Below are positions 7,855 through 15,817 of a stretch of 34,627 nt of DNA, one piece after another (within the stretch, counting starts at the first letter, position 1; each line of letters opens with the position of its first letter). This stretch comes from Planctomyces sp. (GTDB taxonomy: Bacteria; Planctomycetota; Planctomycetia; Planctomycetales; Planctomycetaceae). A program made the position numbers and the translations under genes. The notes below the pieces were generated by a model. That model did not search any database. It was not told the DNA's origin and saw only the letters and a program-made list of their open reading frames with translations. Location: positions 1 through 34,627 of the forward strand of contig SXKJ01000343.1 of assembly GCA_005778115.1 (NCBI GenBank), in the 5' to 3' direction.

Positions 7855-8600
7855 GAGCCCGCCATTGTTTGAGCAGTCTGCCGCGCGAACTGAAATTCTG
7901 GGACGAAGAATTGTCTCGGTAGGACGACGCTCGGTAGTCACCATCGCATCGCACAACACGCAAACTCAACGGCACCAGCATGCGAGACAGTTACATCGGC
8001 TGTCGTTGCCGGAGTGCCGGTTCAAACCGGCGTCACCGGCGAGGTTCACCCGCGACATAGAACCACGCTGGAACGTCAAAGTCGCCTGTCTTCATAGGCA
8101 TGATTCGCACGACCCGAAGGAGTTCCCACGAACTCCTGAATCACATGCAGCTTGCCTAGTTTCAAGCGTTTCGACCGGGAATGTCGACCGCGACGCCGTC
8201 AAAGTCGGCCCCATTTTGGCCATCCGGAATTCACGCTGCGACCGGACGCGAAATCGACGTAACTCATTTGCTGATTAGCGACTTGAGAAGTTCAAGGGGC
8301 CGTTTCGAGATTGCCGATTCAAGGCCCTAGAACTGTCATCTCCGATTGTGAGGCGTCTACCTGCAAACGCCTCTGCGTGGCCCCGTATTTCGGAGATGGT
8401 GGATTTTGAGACTGTGGTGCGTTTTGAACTTTGTCACCACGGCCCGGCCGGTGGGAACACGGATCCGCTAGGAAGATCGCGACGCGCGTCGCGGGCGGTT
8501 TCTGCTTCTCTTCGGTGTCTGAAAAACCGCCTGTTCGCCCCCCTGGCACCATCGGCGGTCCGTGTTTGACATTAGTCCCAAGGGAAGGAGACGCTGCGTT
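7855..8600. other. Gene-poor stretch: transposase debris and leader of the next gene
   Basis: The first 80 bases still read as IS110-like protein in a third frame (ARHCLSSLPRELKFWDEEL), then stop at about 7930. From about 7930 to 8340 there is open sequence in several frames with no recognisable family and no good start; a short hairpin GCCGG-TTCAAA-CCGGC lies near 8020. From 8340 to 8600 lies the probable leader of the Cys-rich gene. It contains a perfect 16-bp palindrome CGCGACGCGCGTCGCG (8478-8493) and a GGCGGTTT...AAACCGCC stem (about 8495-8531). Confidence 0.6.
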
Positions 8601-9815
8601 ATGTACTGGATCAAGACTTTGACCGCCGTGGTCGCAACTCTGGGGTTGGGCAGCGTGGCGAATGCCGGGCTGTTCGACTCTTGCTGTGGAACAGTGAAAC
8701 CAAACTGTTGCACTTCGACCTGCCAGCCCAAGTGCTGCAAACCAACGATCGCTCGGCCGTGTTGCCCGACGGTCCACACGTATCAACGTGCTTGCTCGAC
8801 GTTGACACCACCGTGCTGCAAACCAAATTGCTGTGGCTGGGATGCTTCCGGCTGCTGCAAGAAGGGCTGCGATCCGAGCTGCGCCGCCCCGAATGCCTGT
8901 GGAAACGGGAATGCCTGTGGAAACAACTGTGGTCCGAAGTGTGCCCCAGCATGTGCCGCTCCTGCGGCTTGTGCTCCGGCTTGTGCGGCACCCGCCGCGT
9001 GCGCTCCGGCTTGTGCAGCTCCGGCTGCGGCCTGTGCGAACAATTGTGCTCCGAGCTGTGCCGCTCCATGCGGCAAAGGCTGTGGCAACAATGGCTGCGC
9101 TCCGAATTGCGCCGCTCCTTGTGGCCCGAAGGCCTGCTGTGCTCCCGCTGCGTGTGGTCCTAGCTGTGCGGCTCCGGCCGCGAATGCTTGCGGCAACAAT
9201 GTCAACGCCTGCTGTGGCAACAATGCCAATAGCTGCTGTGGCACGAAATGCTGCGAAGATCACTCCTGCGAGATCGCTCAGTTGATCTACAAGTCCCAAA
9301 CCGCTTGCTATGCGAAAGATCGCCGGAACGCTCTCGACAAGTTGGGCGACAAGTTCAACTGCGTCTGCAATCCAGAGATCATGACCGCGTTCATCTACGG
9401 TCTGAATGACTGCGACGAGCGAGTTCGCAAAGAAGCGGCCGATGAACTTGGCGACCAGCTCCGCAAGAATCCTTGCTGCTGCTCGTGCGAAGTTGTGACC
9501 GCGTTGACGGCTGCCCTGGGTGACTGTGACAAGGGTGTTCGCCGCCAAGCGGAAGAGGGTCTGCGTGCTTGTGGTTACGAAGTGGTTGATGGTTGCTGCG
9601 ACAAGGGTTGCTGCGACAAGGGCTGCGGCGCGAATGCGTGCGGTGCTTGTGGCAGTGCTGCCCCGGCCGCTCATCCGGCCCCGGCTCCAGAGGCGGCCCC
9701 GGCTCCGGCCCCGGCTCCTCCGACCGAACCCAAGGCTTACTTCCCGTCCCGTTTGAACAACCCGACGTCGAAGAAGACCAGCAAGCTCGGCAACCTGTTC
9801 GGACTGCGTATGTAA
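8601..9815 (+). CDS. Cysteine-rich secreted protein with HEAT-like repeats
   Basis: This 404-aa protein has a signal peptide (MYWIKTLTAVVATLGLGSVANA). About 190 residues of low-complexity, Cys-rich sequence follow, built from short units such as CAPACAAPAA, CGNN and CCGxxxPNCC. Next comes a folded segment (about 215-335) with two HEAT-like helical repeats: FIYGLNDCDERVRKEAADEL and LTAALGDCDKGVRRQAEEGL. A second CC-rich patch and an Ala/Pro tail end it. The Cys content suggests extensive disulphides or metal binding in a surface structure; this is inference. The start is supported by GGAAGGAG 10 nt upstream. A strong intrinsic terminator follows at 9865. The long ORF on the opposite strand is a shadow of this repetitive sequence. 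Confidence 0.82.
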   Translation: MYWIKTLTAVVATLGLGSVANAGLFDSCCGTVKPNCCTSTCQPKCCKPTIARPCCPTVHTYQRACSTLTPPCCKPNCCGWDASGCCKKGCDPSCAAPNACGNGNACGNNCGPKCAPACAAPAACAPACAAPAACAPACAAPAAACANNCAPSCAAPCGKGCGNNGCAPNCAAPCGPKACCAPAACGPSCAAPAANACGNNVNACCGNNANSCCGTKCCEDHSCEIAQLIYKSQTACYAKDRRNALDKLGDKFNCVCNPEIMTAFIYGLNDCDERVRKEAADELGDQLRKNPCCCSCEVVTALTAALGDCDKGVRRQAEEGLRACGYEVVDGCCDKGCCDKGCGANACGACGSAAPAAHPAPAPEAAPAPAPAPPTEPKAYFPSRLNNPTSKKTSKLGNLFGLRM

Positions 9816-9864
9816 TCTGACGAGCCCGCTTCAAGGCAGGCTCACCTGACAACTCGGTGTTCTT

Positions 9865-9896
9865 GACCCCCGGAGAAATCCGGGGGTCTTTTTGTT
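9865..9896 (+). terminator. Intrinsic terminator of the Cys-rich protein gene
   Basis: A perfect 10-bp stem, GACCCCCGGA / TCCGGGGGTC, closes a GAAA tetraloop and is followed at once by TTTTTG. It lies 50 bp after the stop codon. This is the only textbook terminator seen in the window. Confidence 0.93.
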
Positions 9897-9929
9897 TGGA
9901 TGCGGCGGAGATCACCTTCTCGGCCAACC

Positions 9930-9952
9930 GTACCGCGACCGCCTGGGAGCGG
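9930..9952. repeat. Single hairpin related to the translated DUF1553-gene element
   Basis: GTACCGCGACC, loop GCCT, then GGGAGCGG. The same pattern, GTACCGCGACC-GTTA-GGGAGCGG, occurs at 28191-28213 inside the DUF1553-type gene. Here it lies in the 5' region of the UbiD gene. If translated in the long open frame it would read VPRPPGSG, which argues for the later UbiD start. Confidence 0.65.
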
Positions 9953-10040
9953 CTCCATCAGCGACGCGGAACGCTCATTGATGGACGCGGTATGGAATCG
10001 CTTCCTTGGCAAATGGCGACTGACCGAAGACAACCACCGC

Positions 10041-11948
10041 ATGGGCTATCGCAATCTCCAAGAATGTGTCGCCGACCTGGAGCGATCAAAACAACTCATT
10101 CGCATCGACGCAGAAGTCGATCCGCGTTTGGAGGTCGCTGAGATCCAACGCCGCGTCTATCAATCCGGCGGCCCGGCTCTGCTCTTCACGCGCGGGAAGG
10201 GATGTCGCTTCCCGCTTCTCACGAATCTGTTCGGCACGATCGACCGCACTCGGTTTCTGTTTCGAGACACACTCGATGCCGTGCGGCGACTGGTCGAGTT
10301 GAAGATCGACCCGATGGCGTTTGCCAAACATCCGTGGCGTTATCGCGGCGTACCTTTCACCGCGCTGCACACGCTGCCGAAGTTTGTCTCACGCGGCCCG
10401 GTGCTCGCGAACGAGACCACGATTGACCAACTGCCTCAGATCGTCAATTGGCCAAACGACGGCGGAGCTTTCATCACGCTGCCACAGGTTTACTCGGAGG
10501 ACGCCGATCGCCCCGGCTGGCAGCACTCGAATCTGGGCATGTACCGCGTGCAGCTCTCCGGCGGCCAATACGTCTCCAACCAAGAGATCGGCCTGCACTA
10601 TCAAATTCATCGCAGCATCGGAGTACATCACGCCGCTGCGATCCGCCGAGGCGATCCATTCCGAGTTAACATTTTCGTCGGCGGCCCACCTGCGATGACG
10701 CTCTCCGCCGTGATGCCATTGCCGGAAGGGATGAGCGAACTCATATTCGCTGGCGCTCTCGGCGGGCGAAGGGTCAGGATGATTCGTCCCCGTAGCTCAG
10801 ACGCCTACGTCCGAGCAATCGAACCGACCGGACGTGGGCGTCCGGCCTACGAATCGCTCCCTATCTCCGCCGAAGCCGACTTCTGCATCGTCGGCACCGT
10901 CGATCCGAACGGCCTCAAACAAGAAGGCCCATTCGGTGATCACCTCGGCTACTACAGCTTGGCTCACGACTTTCCCGTGCTGAGAGTCGAGAAGGTCTTC
11001 CATCGCGATGGTGCCATCTGGCCCTTCACCGTCGTCGGCCGACCGCCACAAGAAGACACGAGTTTCGGTGAGATCATTCACGAGATCACCGGCCCGATCA
11101 TTCCGACAGTCATTGCCGGAGTGAAAGCCGTCCACGCCGTCGATGCCGCTGGAGTCCACCCGCTGCTGCTGGCAATTGGCAGCGAGCGGTACGTCCCGTA
11201 TGCGGCGCAACGCAAGCCGCAAGAGTTGTTGACGTGTGCCAACGCAATTCTCGGCCAAGGACAGTTATCGCTCGCGAAGTACCTCTTTATCGTCGCGGGC
11301 GAGGATGATCCGCAGCTCGACATCCACGACATTCGCCACTTCCTCCGTCACCTGTTGGAGCGAGTCGATTGGCGGACCGATCTGCATTTCCAAACGCAGA
11401 CGACTATCGACACGCTCGACTACTCCGGCCACGGCTTCAACGCCGGCTCAAAACTCGTCATCGCCGCCGCCGGTCCACCGCGACGTGAATTGCCAACGAC
11501 CGTTCCGTCGGTGTTGTCCGTGTCAAACGGTTTCCGCGATCCGCGCGTCGCATTGCCGGGCGTACTTGTCATCGCCGCTCCGCCGTTCGACTCGCGATTC
11601 GGTGCCAGTGACGGCGAGCAAGAGCGATCCATCGGTCAGTTCCTGCGGCACTTCGATACGAACTCACCGATCAACACTTTCCCGCTCGTCACGCTGGTCG
11701 ATGACAGCGAGTTCTCCGCTCGCACCATCAACAACTGGTTGTGGACGACATTCACTCGCTCGAACCCGGCGGCCGACATCACCGGCCTCGGCGCGTTCGT
11801 CCATCAAAAGCATTGGGGCTGCCGAGGCTCACTCATCATCGACGCCCGAATCAAACCGCATCACGCCCCGCCGCTGATCGAAGACCCGGGCGTCACGCGC
11901 CGAGTCGATGCGCTGTTCGCCAACAACGGCCCGCTGCGCGGGATGTGA
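10041..11948 (+). CDS. UbiD-family decarboxylase
   Basis: This 635-aa protein belongs to the UbiD family of reversible decarboxylases, which use prenylated FMN. Visible are the N-terminal GYRNLQECVADLERSKQL, PALLFTRGKG, the MYRVQLSGGQYVSNQEIGLHYQIHRSIG cofactor and metal region, and VNIFVGGPPAMTLSAVMPLPEGMSE. EGPFGD follows, the segment that carries the acidic catalytic residues, here E-x4-D. The substrate may be an aromatic acid such as a quinone precursor, but no quinone genes lie nearby. The frame is open upstream to 9900; the ATG at 10041 matches where family members begin. About 20 residues between MIRP and YESLP (10792-10850) derive from a palindromic element and are not expected in the family. 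Confidence 0.88.
   Translation: MGYRNLQECVADLERSKQLIRIDAEVDPRLEVAEIQRRVYQSGGPALLFTRGKGCRFPLLTNLFGTIDRTRFLFRDTLDAVRRLVELKIDPMAFAKHPWRYRGVPFTALHTLPKFVSRGPVLANETTIDQLPQIVNWPNDGGAFITLPQVYSEDADRPGWQHSNLGMYRVQLSGGQYVSNQEIGLHYQIHRSIGVHHAAAIRRGDPFRVNIFVGGPPAMTLSAVMPLPEGMSELIFAGALGGRRVRMIRPRSSDAYVRAIEPTGRGRPAYESLPISAEADFCIVGTVDPNGLKQEGPFGDHLGYYSLAHDFPVLRVEKVFHRDGAIWPFTVVGRPPQEDTSFGEIIHEITGPIIPTVIAGVKAVHAVDAAGVHPLLLAIGSERYVPYAAQRKPQELLTCANAILGQGQLSLAKYLFIVAGEDDPQLDIHDIRHFLRHLLERVDWRTDLHFQTQTTIDTLDYSGHGFNAGSKLVIAAAGPPRRELPTTVPSVLSVSNGFRDPRVALPGVLVIAAPPFDSRFGASDGEQERSIGQFLRHFDTNSPINTFPLVTLVDDSEFSARTINNWLWTTFTRSNPAADITGLGAFVHQKHWGCRGSLIIDARIKPHHAPPLIEDPGVTRRVDALFANNGPLRGM
10792..10850. repeat. GTAG...CTAC palindromic element inside the UbiD coding region
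   Basis: The left arm 10792-10813 begins GTAG and the right arm 10829-10850 ends CTAC. The arms are 22 nt each with a 15-nt centre and are reverse complements apart from a few, mostly transition, mismatches. The right arm on the minus strand reads GTAGG then CCGGACG-CCCA-CGTCCGG, a class A hairpin. It is translated in frame as roughly SSDAYVRAIEPTGRGRPAY. Confidence 0.85.
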
Positions 11949-12076
11949 GGCTGGTTGAACGTCACTGGATGCTGCGCGACTGCGTGGATTGGCTTGCGCC
12001 AAAGAGTCAGCTTGAAATCGAACGCTCGATGGAACAGCACTTCGAAACTCTCCTCTCCGAGTCCGCGAGGTGTTTG

Positions 12077-13462
12077 ATGTTGTCCGCCACTTCTCCAGAA
12101 CCGCTACGCCGGCGCGAGTTTCTTCGCTTTGGATTGACCGGATTCGCGGGTTTGACGCTGCCGGCTCTGTACCGATTGAGGGCCGAGGCGGCTGATCAAA
12201 CTCAAGAGCGAACCGCTCTCATCGTCGTCTGGCTGCACGGAGGCGCGAGTCATTTGGAGACGTATGATCCAAAACCGCTCGCGCCCAGTGAGTATCGCGG
12301 GCCGTACTCGCCGATCGACACGAGTGTTCCCGGTTTGCAGTACGCTGAGCTGCTTCCTCGGCAAGCGGCGATTGCGCACAAGTGTGCGGTATTGAAGTCG
12401 CTCGTTCACACGGGGACGTGTCACGACGACGGGCCGCAGCAGATTTTCACGGGGCATCCGTTGCAGGGGCGGCGGCTGGCTCCCGATCACCCGGACTTGC
12501 TGACGATCGCGAACTATGTCCGCCGCGATCCAAAGAGGACGATCCCGAACTACGTCGGCGCGACGCCAATTCCTTATCTCGGTCCCGCGTACCTCGGCCC
12601 GGCGTATGGGCCGTTCGCGGTGACAGGTGATCCGAACTCGCCGAAATTCGAGGTGCCAAACATCGGGTTGAAGGAGCAGGCTCAAGAGCGGCTCGGCACG
12701 CGGATCGACCTGCGGCGGCGGATCGACAACTTTCGGCGAGACCTCGACAAAGTCGGCAACATGGCGGCGCTCGATACGTTTGAGTCGCAGGCGTGGAATC
12801 TGCTGACGAGTCCCGACACCGCTCGTGCGTTCGACCTGTCGAAAGAGTCGGACGCCTGCCGCGATCGCTACGGCCGCAATGCGTGGGGCCAGCAATGCCT
12901 GCTGGCTCGCAGGCTGGTCGAAGCGGGCGTGGAACTGATCGGCGTCACGCTGGCAGGTGAACTCTGTGGCCGAGCCAACAACTGGGACGATCACGCCGTC
13001 AACCAGCACGTCTTCGACGCGCTGAAGTACCGCACGTCGTTTATGGACCAAGCCATCACCGCGTTGATCGAAGAGATTCACGAACGAGGCCTCGACCGCC
13101 GCACGCTGATCGTCATCGGCGGCGACTTCGGCCGCACTCCGAAGATCAACTACGCGGCGAGCACCGGCGGCGGAATCGCCAGCGGCCCCGCCGGCACGAT
13201 GCAGTCAGGCCGCGATCACTGGCCCAGCGCGATGTCGTTCGTCTTCAGCGGCGGCGGCATCACTCCCGGCCAAGTCATCGGCTCCACCGACCTCCGAGGT
13301 GAACACGCCACCGAACGCCGAGTCGGCGTCCAAGACTTCGTCGCCACGCTCTACCACCACCTCGGCATCGACGCCAACAACATTGCCCTTCAAGACTTCT
13401 CCGGCCGCCCCATCCCGATCCTGCAAAACGGCAAGCCGATCCCGGAACTGTTCGGCGTGTAG
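12077..13462 (+). CDS. DUF1501 protein, Tat-exported
   Basis: This 461-aa member of DUF1501 belongs to a sulfatase/alkaline phosphatase-like fold common in planctomycetes, and members are often annotated only as uncharacterised. The N-terminus LRRREFLRFGLTGFAGLTLPALYRL is a twin-arginine signal. Domain marks are IVVWLHGGASHLETYDPKP, GPYSPIDTSVPGLQYAELLP, WGQQCLLARRLVEAGV, TLIVIGGDFGRTPKIN and RDHWPSAMSFVFSGGGI. The frame extends back into the UbiD gene; the ATG at 12077 places the Arg pair near the start, and an ATG at 12029 is an alternative. It follows the UbiD gene by 128 bp. No palindromic insert was seen in this copy, unlike the DUF1501 protein at 14221. Confidence 0.88.
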   Translation: MLSATSPEPLRRREFLRFGLTGFAGLTLPALYRLRAEAADQTQERTALIVVWLHGGASHLETYDPKPLAPSEYRGPYSPIDTSVPGLQYAELLPRQAAIAHKCAVLKSLVHTGTCHDDGPQQIFTGHPLQGRRLAPDHPDLLTIANYVRRDPKRTIPNYVGATPIPYLGPAYLGPAYGPFAVTGDPNSPKFEVPNIGLKEQAQERLGTRIDLRRRIDNFRRDLDKVGNMAALDTFESQAWNLLTSPDTARAFDLSKESDACRDRYGRNAWGQQCLLARRLVEAGVELIGVTLAGELCGRANNWDDHAVNQHVFDALKYRTSFMDQAITALIEEIHERGLDRRTLIVIGGDFGRTPKINYAASTGGGIASGPAGTMQSGRDHWPSAMSFVFSGGGITPGQVIGSTDLRGEHATERRVGVQDFVATLYHHLGIDANNIALQDFSGRPIPILQNGKPIPELFGV

Positions 13463-13489
13463 GGTGCGTTATTGAGTCCTGGAATTATT

Positions 13490-13613
13490 GGCTCTCCGCC
13501 ATTCGTGTTGATTTCGGTGCCATGTGAGCCGCAAGGCGCTAGCTGCGGGTTCTTTTCCTCGACCCGCGCCTTGCGGCTCACGGATTCGTCTTCAACACGA
13601 ATGGCGGAGAGCC
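13490..13613. repeat. Nested palindromes between convergent genes (class B element inside a 22-bp inverted repeat)
   Basis: The outer arms 13490-13511 and 13592-13613 are perfect 22-bp reverse complements (GGCTCTCCGCCATTCGTG...). Inside them, 13524-13539 and 13566-13581 form another perfect 16-bp pair (GTGAGCCGCAAGGCGC) containing the GCTA-loop class B hairpin. It looks as if one element landed in the loop of another. It sits between convergent genes and might also end both transcripts, though no U-run is present. Confidence 0.88.
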
Positions 13614-13616
13614 GAA

Positions 13617-13973
13617 TTATTCAAGTCGTTCCAGGTTGACAGTCCTCGCGGGAAAGTCGATTTCCAGGTGATGGTTCGCGATGAGTGCAGTGCCAATCAA
13701 GATGGCATCGGATTCGACAAAGGTGACTTCTGATTCGACGGAGTCACCATCAAAGGGAAGCTCAACGCTGAAGGCGTCTTCTTCGATTTTCACTCCGCTT
13801 GCCAATTCGGAATCAACTCGTCCGAGAAACAGGGGATTGACCAGATCACGGCAGGAGTCTGACAATTCCAGCCAACCGTTAAACCCGGTGTCGATGGCGG
13901 CAGGCCACAGACAGTCGCCGACCGAAATGTGAATCAGCGGGACGCCGTCTTCGGTCACAATCCCCGTGATCAT
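13617..13973 (-). CDS. Clan AA aspartic protease (retropepsin-like)
   Basis: This 118-aa protein begins MITGIVTEDGVPLIHISV and has the single active-site motif AAIDTGFNGWLELS (Asp-Thr-Gly). The later segment ILIGTALIANHHLEIDFPARTVNLERL matches the C-terminal strand pair of the family. Such proteins form dimers that supply two catalytic Asp residues; their substrates are unknown. The frame opens upstream, but the ATG at 13973 overlaps the stop of the upstream membrane protein gene (ATGA), which supports it and implies coupling. Toxin-antitoxin or processing roles are only speculation. Confidence 0.8.
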   Translation of the reverse strand: MITGIVTEDGVPLIHISVGDCLWPAAIDTGFNGWLELSDSCRDLVNPLFLGRVDSELASGVKIEEDAFSVELPFDGDSVESEVTFVESDAILIGTALIANHHLEIDFPARTVNLERLE

Positions 13974-14191
13974 CGACGACCCCCTTTCCGCAGATAGTGG
14001 TCTTGTCCCACTCGCAAAAAAAAGAGGCCGGTAAAGATCATTCCGGTCGGGAACACTCCAATTCCCTTCTTGTCGGAGAACGGAAGGCCGAAGAACATCG
14101 ACGCGAAGCCGCCAGCGAGGACTACCGTCACGAATCCCCAAAGACCTCCTCTCACGGTGCCTTTGAAGATTGCAAGCCAAAAGTGATCCAT
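13970..14191 (-). CDS. Small membrane protein coupled to the aspartic protease
   Basis: This 73-aa protein has two hydrophobic stretches: about residues 14-36 (RGGLWGFVTVVLAGGFASMFFGL) and 44-60 (GVFPTGMIFTGLFFLRV). It ends in a basic tail, HYLRKGGRR. The stop overlaps the start of the aspartic protease gene by 4 bp (ATGA). The start at 14191 follows GGTGA. It lies 29 bp after the DUF1501 gene on the same strand. No family is recognised; it could anchor or be cleaved by the protease. Confidence 0.7.
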   Translation of the reverse strand: MDHFWLAIFKGTVRGGLWGFVTVVLAGGFASMFFGLPFSDKKGIGVFPTGMIFTGLFFLRVGQDHYLRKGGRR

Positions 14192-14220
14192 CGCGTCACC
14201 ACTAAGCCAATGTGGAGTCG

Positions 14221-15732
14221 TTATGCCATGATCTCTCGAATCGGCTTTCCGAACTCAATCTCCAGTCGCTTGTGGCCGGGCACTTCGAGGGAGCGGGGGT
14301 TGAGGCCGAGTTGGGTGAGGACGGTGGCGTGGATGTCGGTGACGTAATGACGTTGTTCGGCGGCGTGGAAGCCGATTTCGTCGGTGGCTCCGTGAGCGAG
14401 GCCACCTTTCAGGCCGCCGCCGGCGAGCCAGCAACTGAAACCGTAAGGATGATGGTCGCGGCCTTTTGTTCCCTCTTCACCGGGAGTGCGGCCGAATTCG
14501 GTGGCCCAGACGACGATGGTTTCGTCGAGCAGGCCGCGCTGTTTGAGGTCTCGCAACAACGCGGCGATCGGTTGATCGACTTGCGGGCTGAGCTTGCCGT
14601 GGTTGTCTTTCAAGTTGGAGTGCGCGTCCCATGAGCCGCCACCTCCGCCGCCGTGATAGAGCTGGACGAAGCGGACGCCTCTTTCGACCAAGCGGCGTGC
14701 GAGAAGGCATGACTCGCCGAACGGCTTCGTGACGGGATTGTTCAAGCCGTAGAGGTCGGCGGTTGAGGCGGTCTCGCCGGAAATCTTGAAGACTTCGGGG
14801 ATCGAGGTCTGCATGCGATAGGCGAGTTCATACGACTTCATCCGTGCTCGGACGGCGCTGTCTTCGGGATACTTTGCGGCGGAGAGGCTGTTGAGTTCGC
14901 GGAGCAGCTCGAACTCGGCAGCTTGTTCTTCTTGAAAAACTTCCGGTCCGGGGGAGGCGTAGGGGAGGGGATTGTTGGCGTCGAACTTAAGATGCACGGC
15001 GTTGTGTTCGGGGCCGAGATACGCGCCGTTCTGAGCACCTTTGCCGCCGCAGCAGACTCCGGGAGGATCGCCGATCGCGACGAAGCTCGGCAGGTTTTCG
15101 TTGAGCGAACCTAAACCGTAATGCGCCCATGAGCCGACGCTCGGATGATAGCCGTCGAAGATGTGATGTCCGGTGTGCATCTCGTATTGGGCGGCGTGAT
15201 CGTTGTCGGTACACCAGCACGAGCGGACGACGGCGATGTCGTCGATCATTGAGCCGACGTGAGGCCACCAATCGGTCACTTCGACCCCACTCTCGCCCCG
15301 CGGTCGATAGCCGATCTGCATGGGATAGATCTTGGCCATCAGCTTGCGTGGTCCGCCGGCGAAGTCGCGCACGTTTTTGCGATAGAAGGGCGACTTCAAA
15401 ACTTGGTCGGCGACGGGAGATTCTTCGATCGTCAGGCCGGCGTATTTCATCAGCGCCGGTTTTGGATCGAACGACTCGACTTGGCTAACTCCTCCGCCCA
15501 TGAAGAGCCAAATGACGCTCTTGGCTTTTGGACGATGCTGAGCGCGGCCGTCGATGATTGGCGTTTCTGGTGGGTCGCCCGATGGTTGACCCACCCTACG
15601 GTCGTTGGCTCGAACGATGCCGTCGCGATGCAACATGGCTCCCATCGCGAGACCGGTGAAACTGAGGGCTGTATCGGCGAGAACACTGCGGCGAGTTCGG
15701 CCGCAGGGGAAGGGTAGGTTTTTCGAGGGCAC
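14221..15732 (-). CDS. DUF1501 protein with an N-terminal palindrome-derived insert
   Basis: This 503-aa DUF1501 protein has CGRTRRSVLADTALSFTGLAMGAML as a Tat-like signal. The domain marks are SVIWLFMGGGVSQVESFDPKP, the DNDHAAQYEMHTGH segment, FGESCLLARRLVERGVRFVQLYHGGGGGGSWDAH, IVVWATEFGRTP and GRDHHPYGFSCWLAGGG. The start is GTG at 15732 with AGGAG 7 nt upstream; a TTG at 15780 would add 16 unrelated residues. The stretch between VRAN and IIDGRAQ is translated from a GTAG hairpin (15569-15599). It follows the kinase gene by 85 bp on the same strand and may share its transcript. Confidence 0.88.
   Translation of the reverse strand: MPSKNLPFPCGRTRRSVLADTALSFTGLAMGAMLHRDGIVRANDRRVGQPSGDPPETPIIDGRAQHRPKAKSVIWLFMGGGVSQVESFDPKPALMKYAGLTIEESPVADQVLKSPFYRKNVRDFAGGPRKLMAKIYPMQIGYRPRGESGVEVTDWWPHVGSMIDDIAVVRSCWCTDNDHAAQYEMHTGHHIFDGYHPSVGSWAHYGLGSLNENLPSFVAIGDPPGVCCGGKGAQNGAYLGPEHNAVHLKFDANNPLPYASPGPEVFQEEQAAEFELLRELNSLSAAKYPEDSAVRARMKSYELAYRMQTSIPEVFKISGETASTADLYGLNNPVTKPFGESCLLARRLVERGVRFVQLYHGGGGGGSWDAHSNLKDNHGKLSPQVDQPIAALLRDLKQRGLLDETIVVWATEFGRTPGEEGTKGRDHHPYGFSCWLAGGGLKGGLAHGATDEIGFHAAEQRHYVTDIHATVLTQLGLNPRSLEVPGHKRLEIEFGKPIREIMA
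15569..15599 (-). repeat. GTAG hairpin translated in the DUF1501 protein
   Basis: On the minus strand GTAG is followed by GGTGGGTC, an 11-nt loop and GACCCACC (perfect 8-bp stem). In frame it gives about RVGQPSGDPP, just after the signal region, where other DUF1501 proteins run directly into the D-G-R-x-H/Q segment. The loop is longer than in other class A elements. Confidence 0.75.
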
Positions 15733-15739
15733 AGTCAGG

Positions 15740-15744
15740 CTCCT
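15740..15744 (-). promoter_or_regulatory. Shine-Dalgarno that fixes the GTG start of the DUF1501 gene
   Basis: AGGAG on the minus strand, 7 nt before the GTG at 15732. No comparable site precedes the upstream TTG at 15780. Confidence 0.65.
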
Positions 15745-15817
15745 GTGGAAGGGACTGATGTCGTGGGGCAGGGGCGTCAAGGTAACAAATGCCAGTGGAA
15801 GACTCGATGTGATTGTT

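Noticed and set aside
7865..8278. 137-aa open frame after the transposase remnant
   Set aside because: It has no plausible start context or family features and overlaps transposase debris in another frame at its start.
8566..8571. TTGACA as a -35 box for the Cys-rich protein gene
   Set aside because: It lies only about 30 bp before the ATG, so a -10 would overlap the ribosome-binding site. No matching -10 was seen.
8319..9674. 451-aa open frame on the minus strand opposite the Cys-rich protein
   Set aside because: It is the complement of a low-complexity, repeat-rich coding region. It has no good start and gives only Ala/Thr/Arg-rich sequence.
9900..10040. 47-residue N-terminal extension of the UbiD protein
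   Set aside because: It would begin right after the terminator and read through a repeat-type hairpin as VPRPPGSG. Family members begin near the ATG at 10041.
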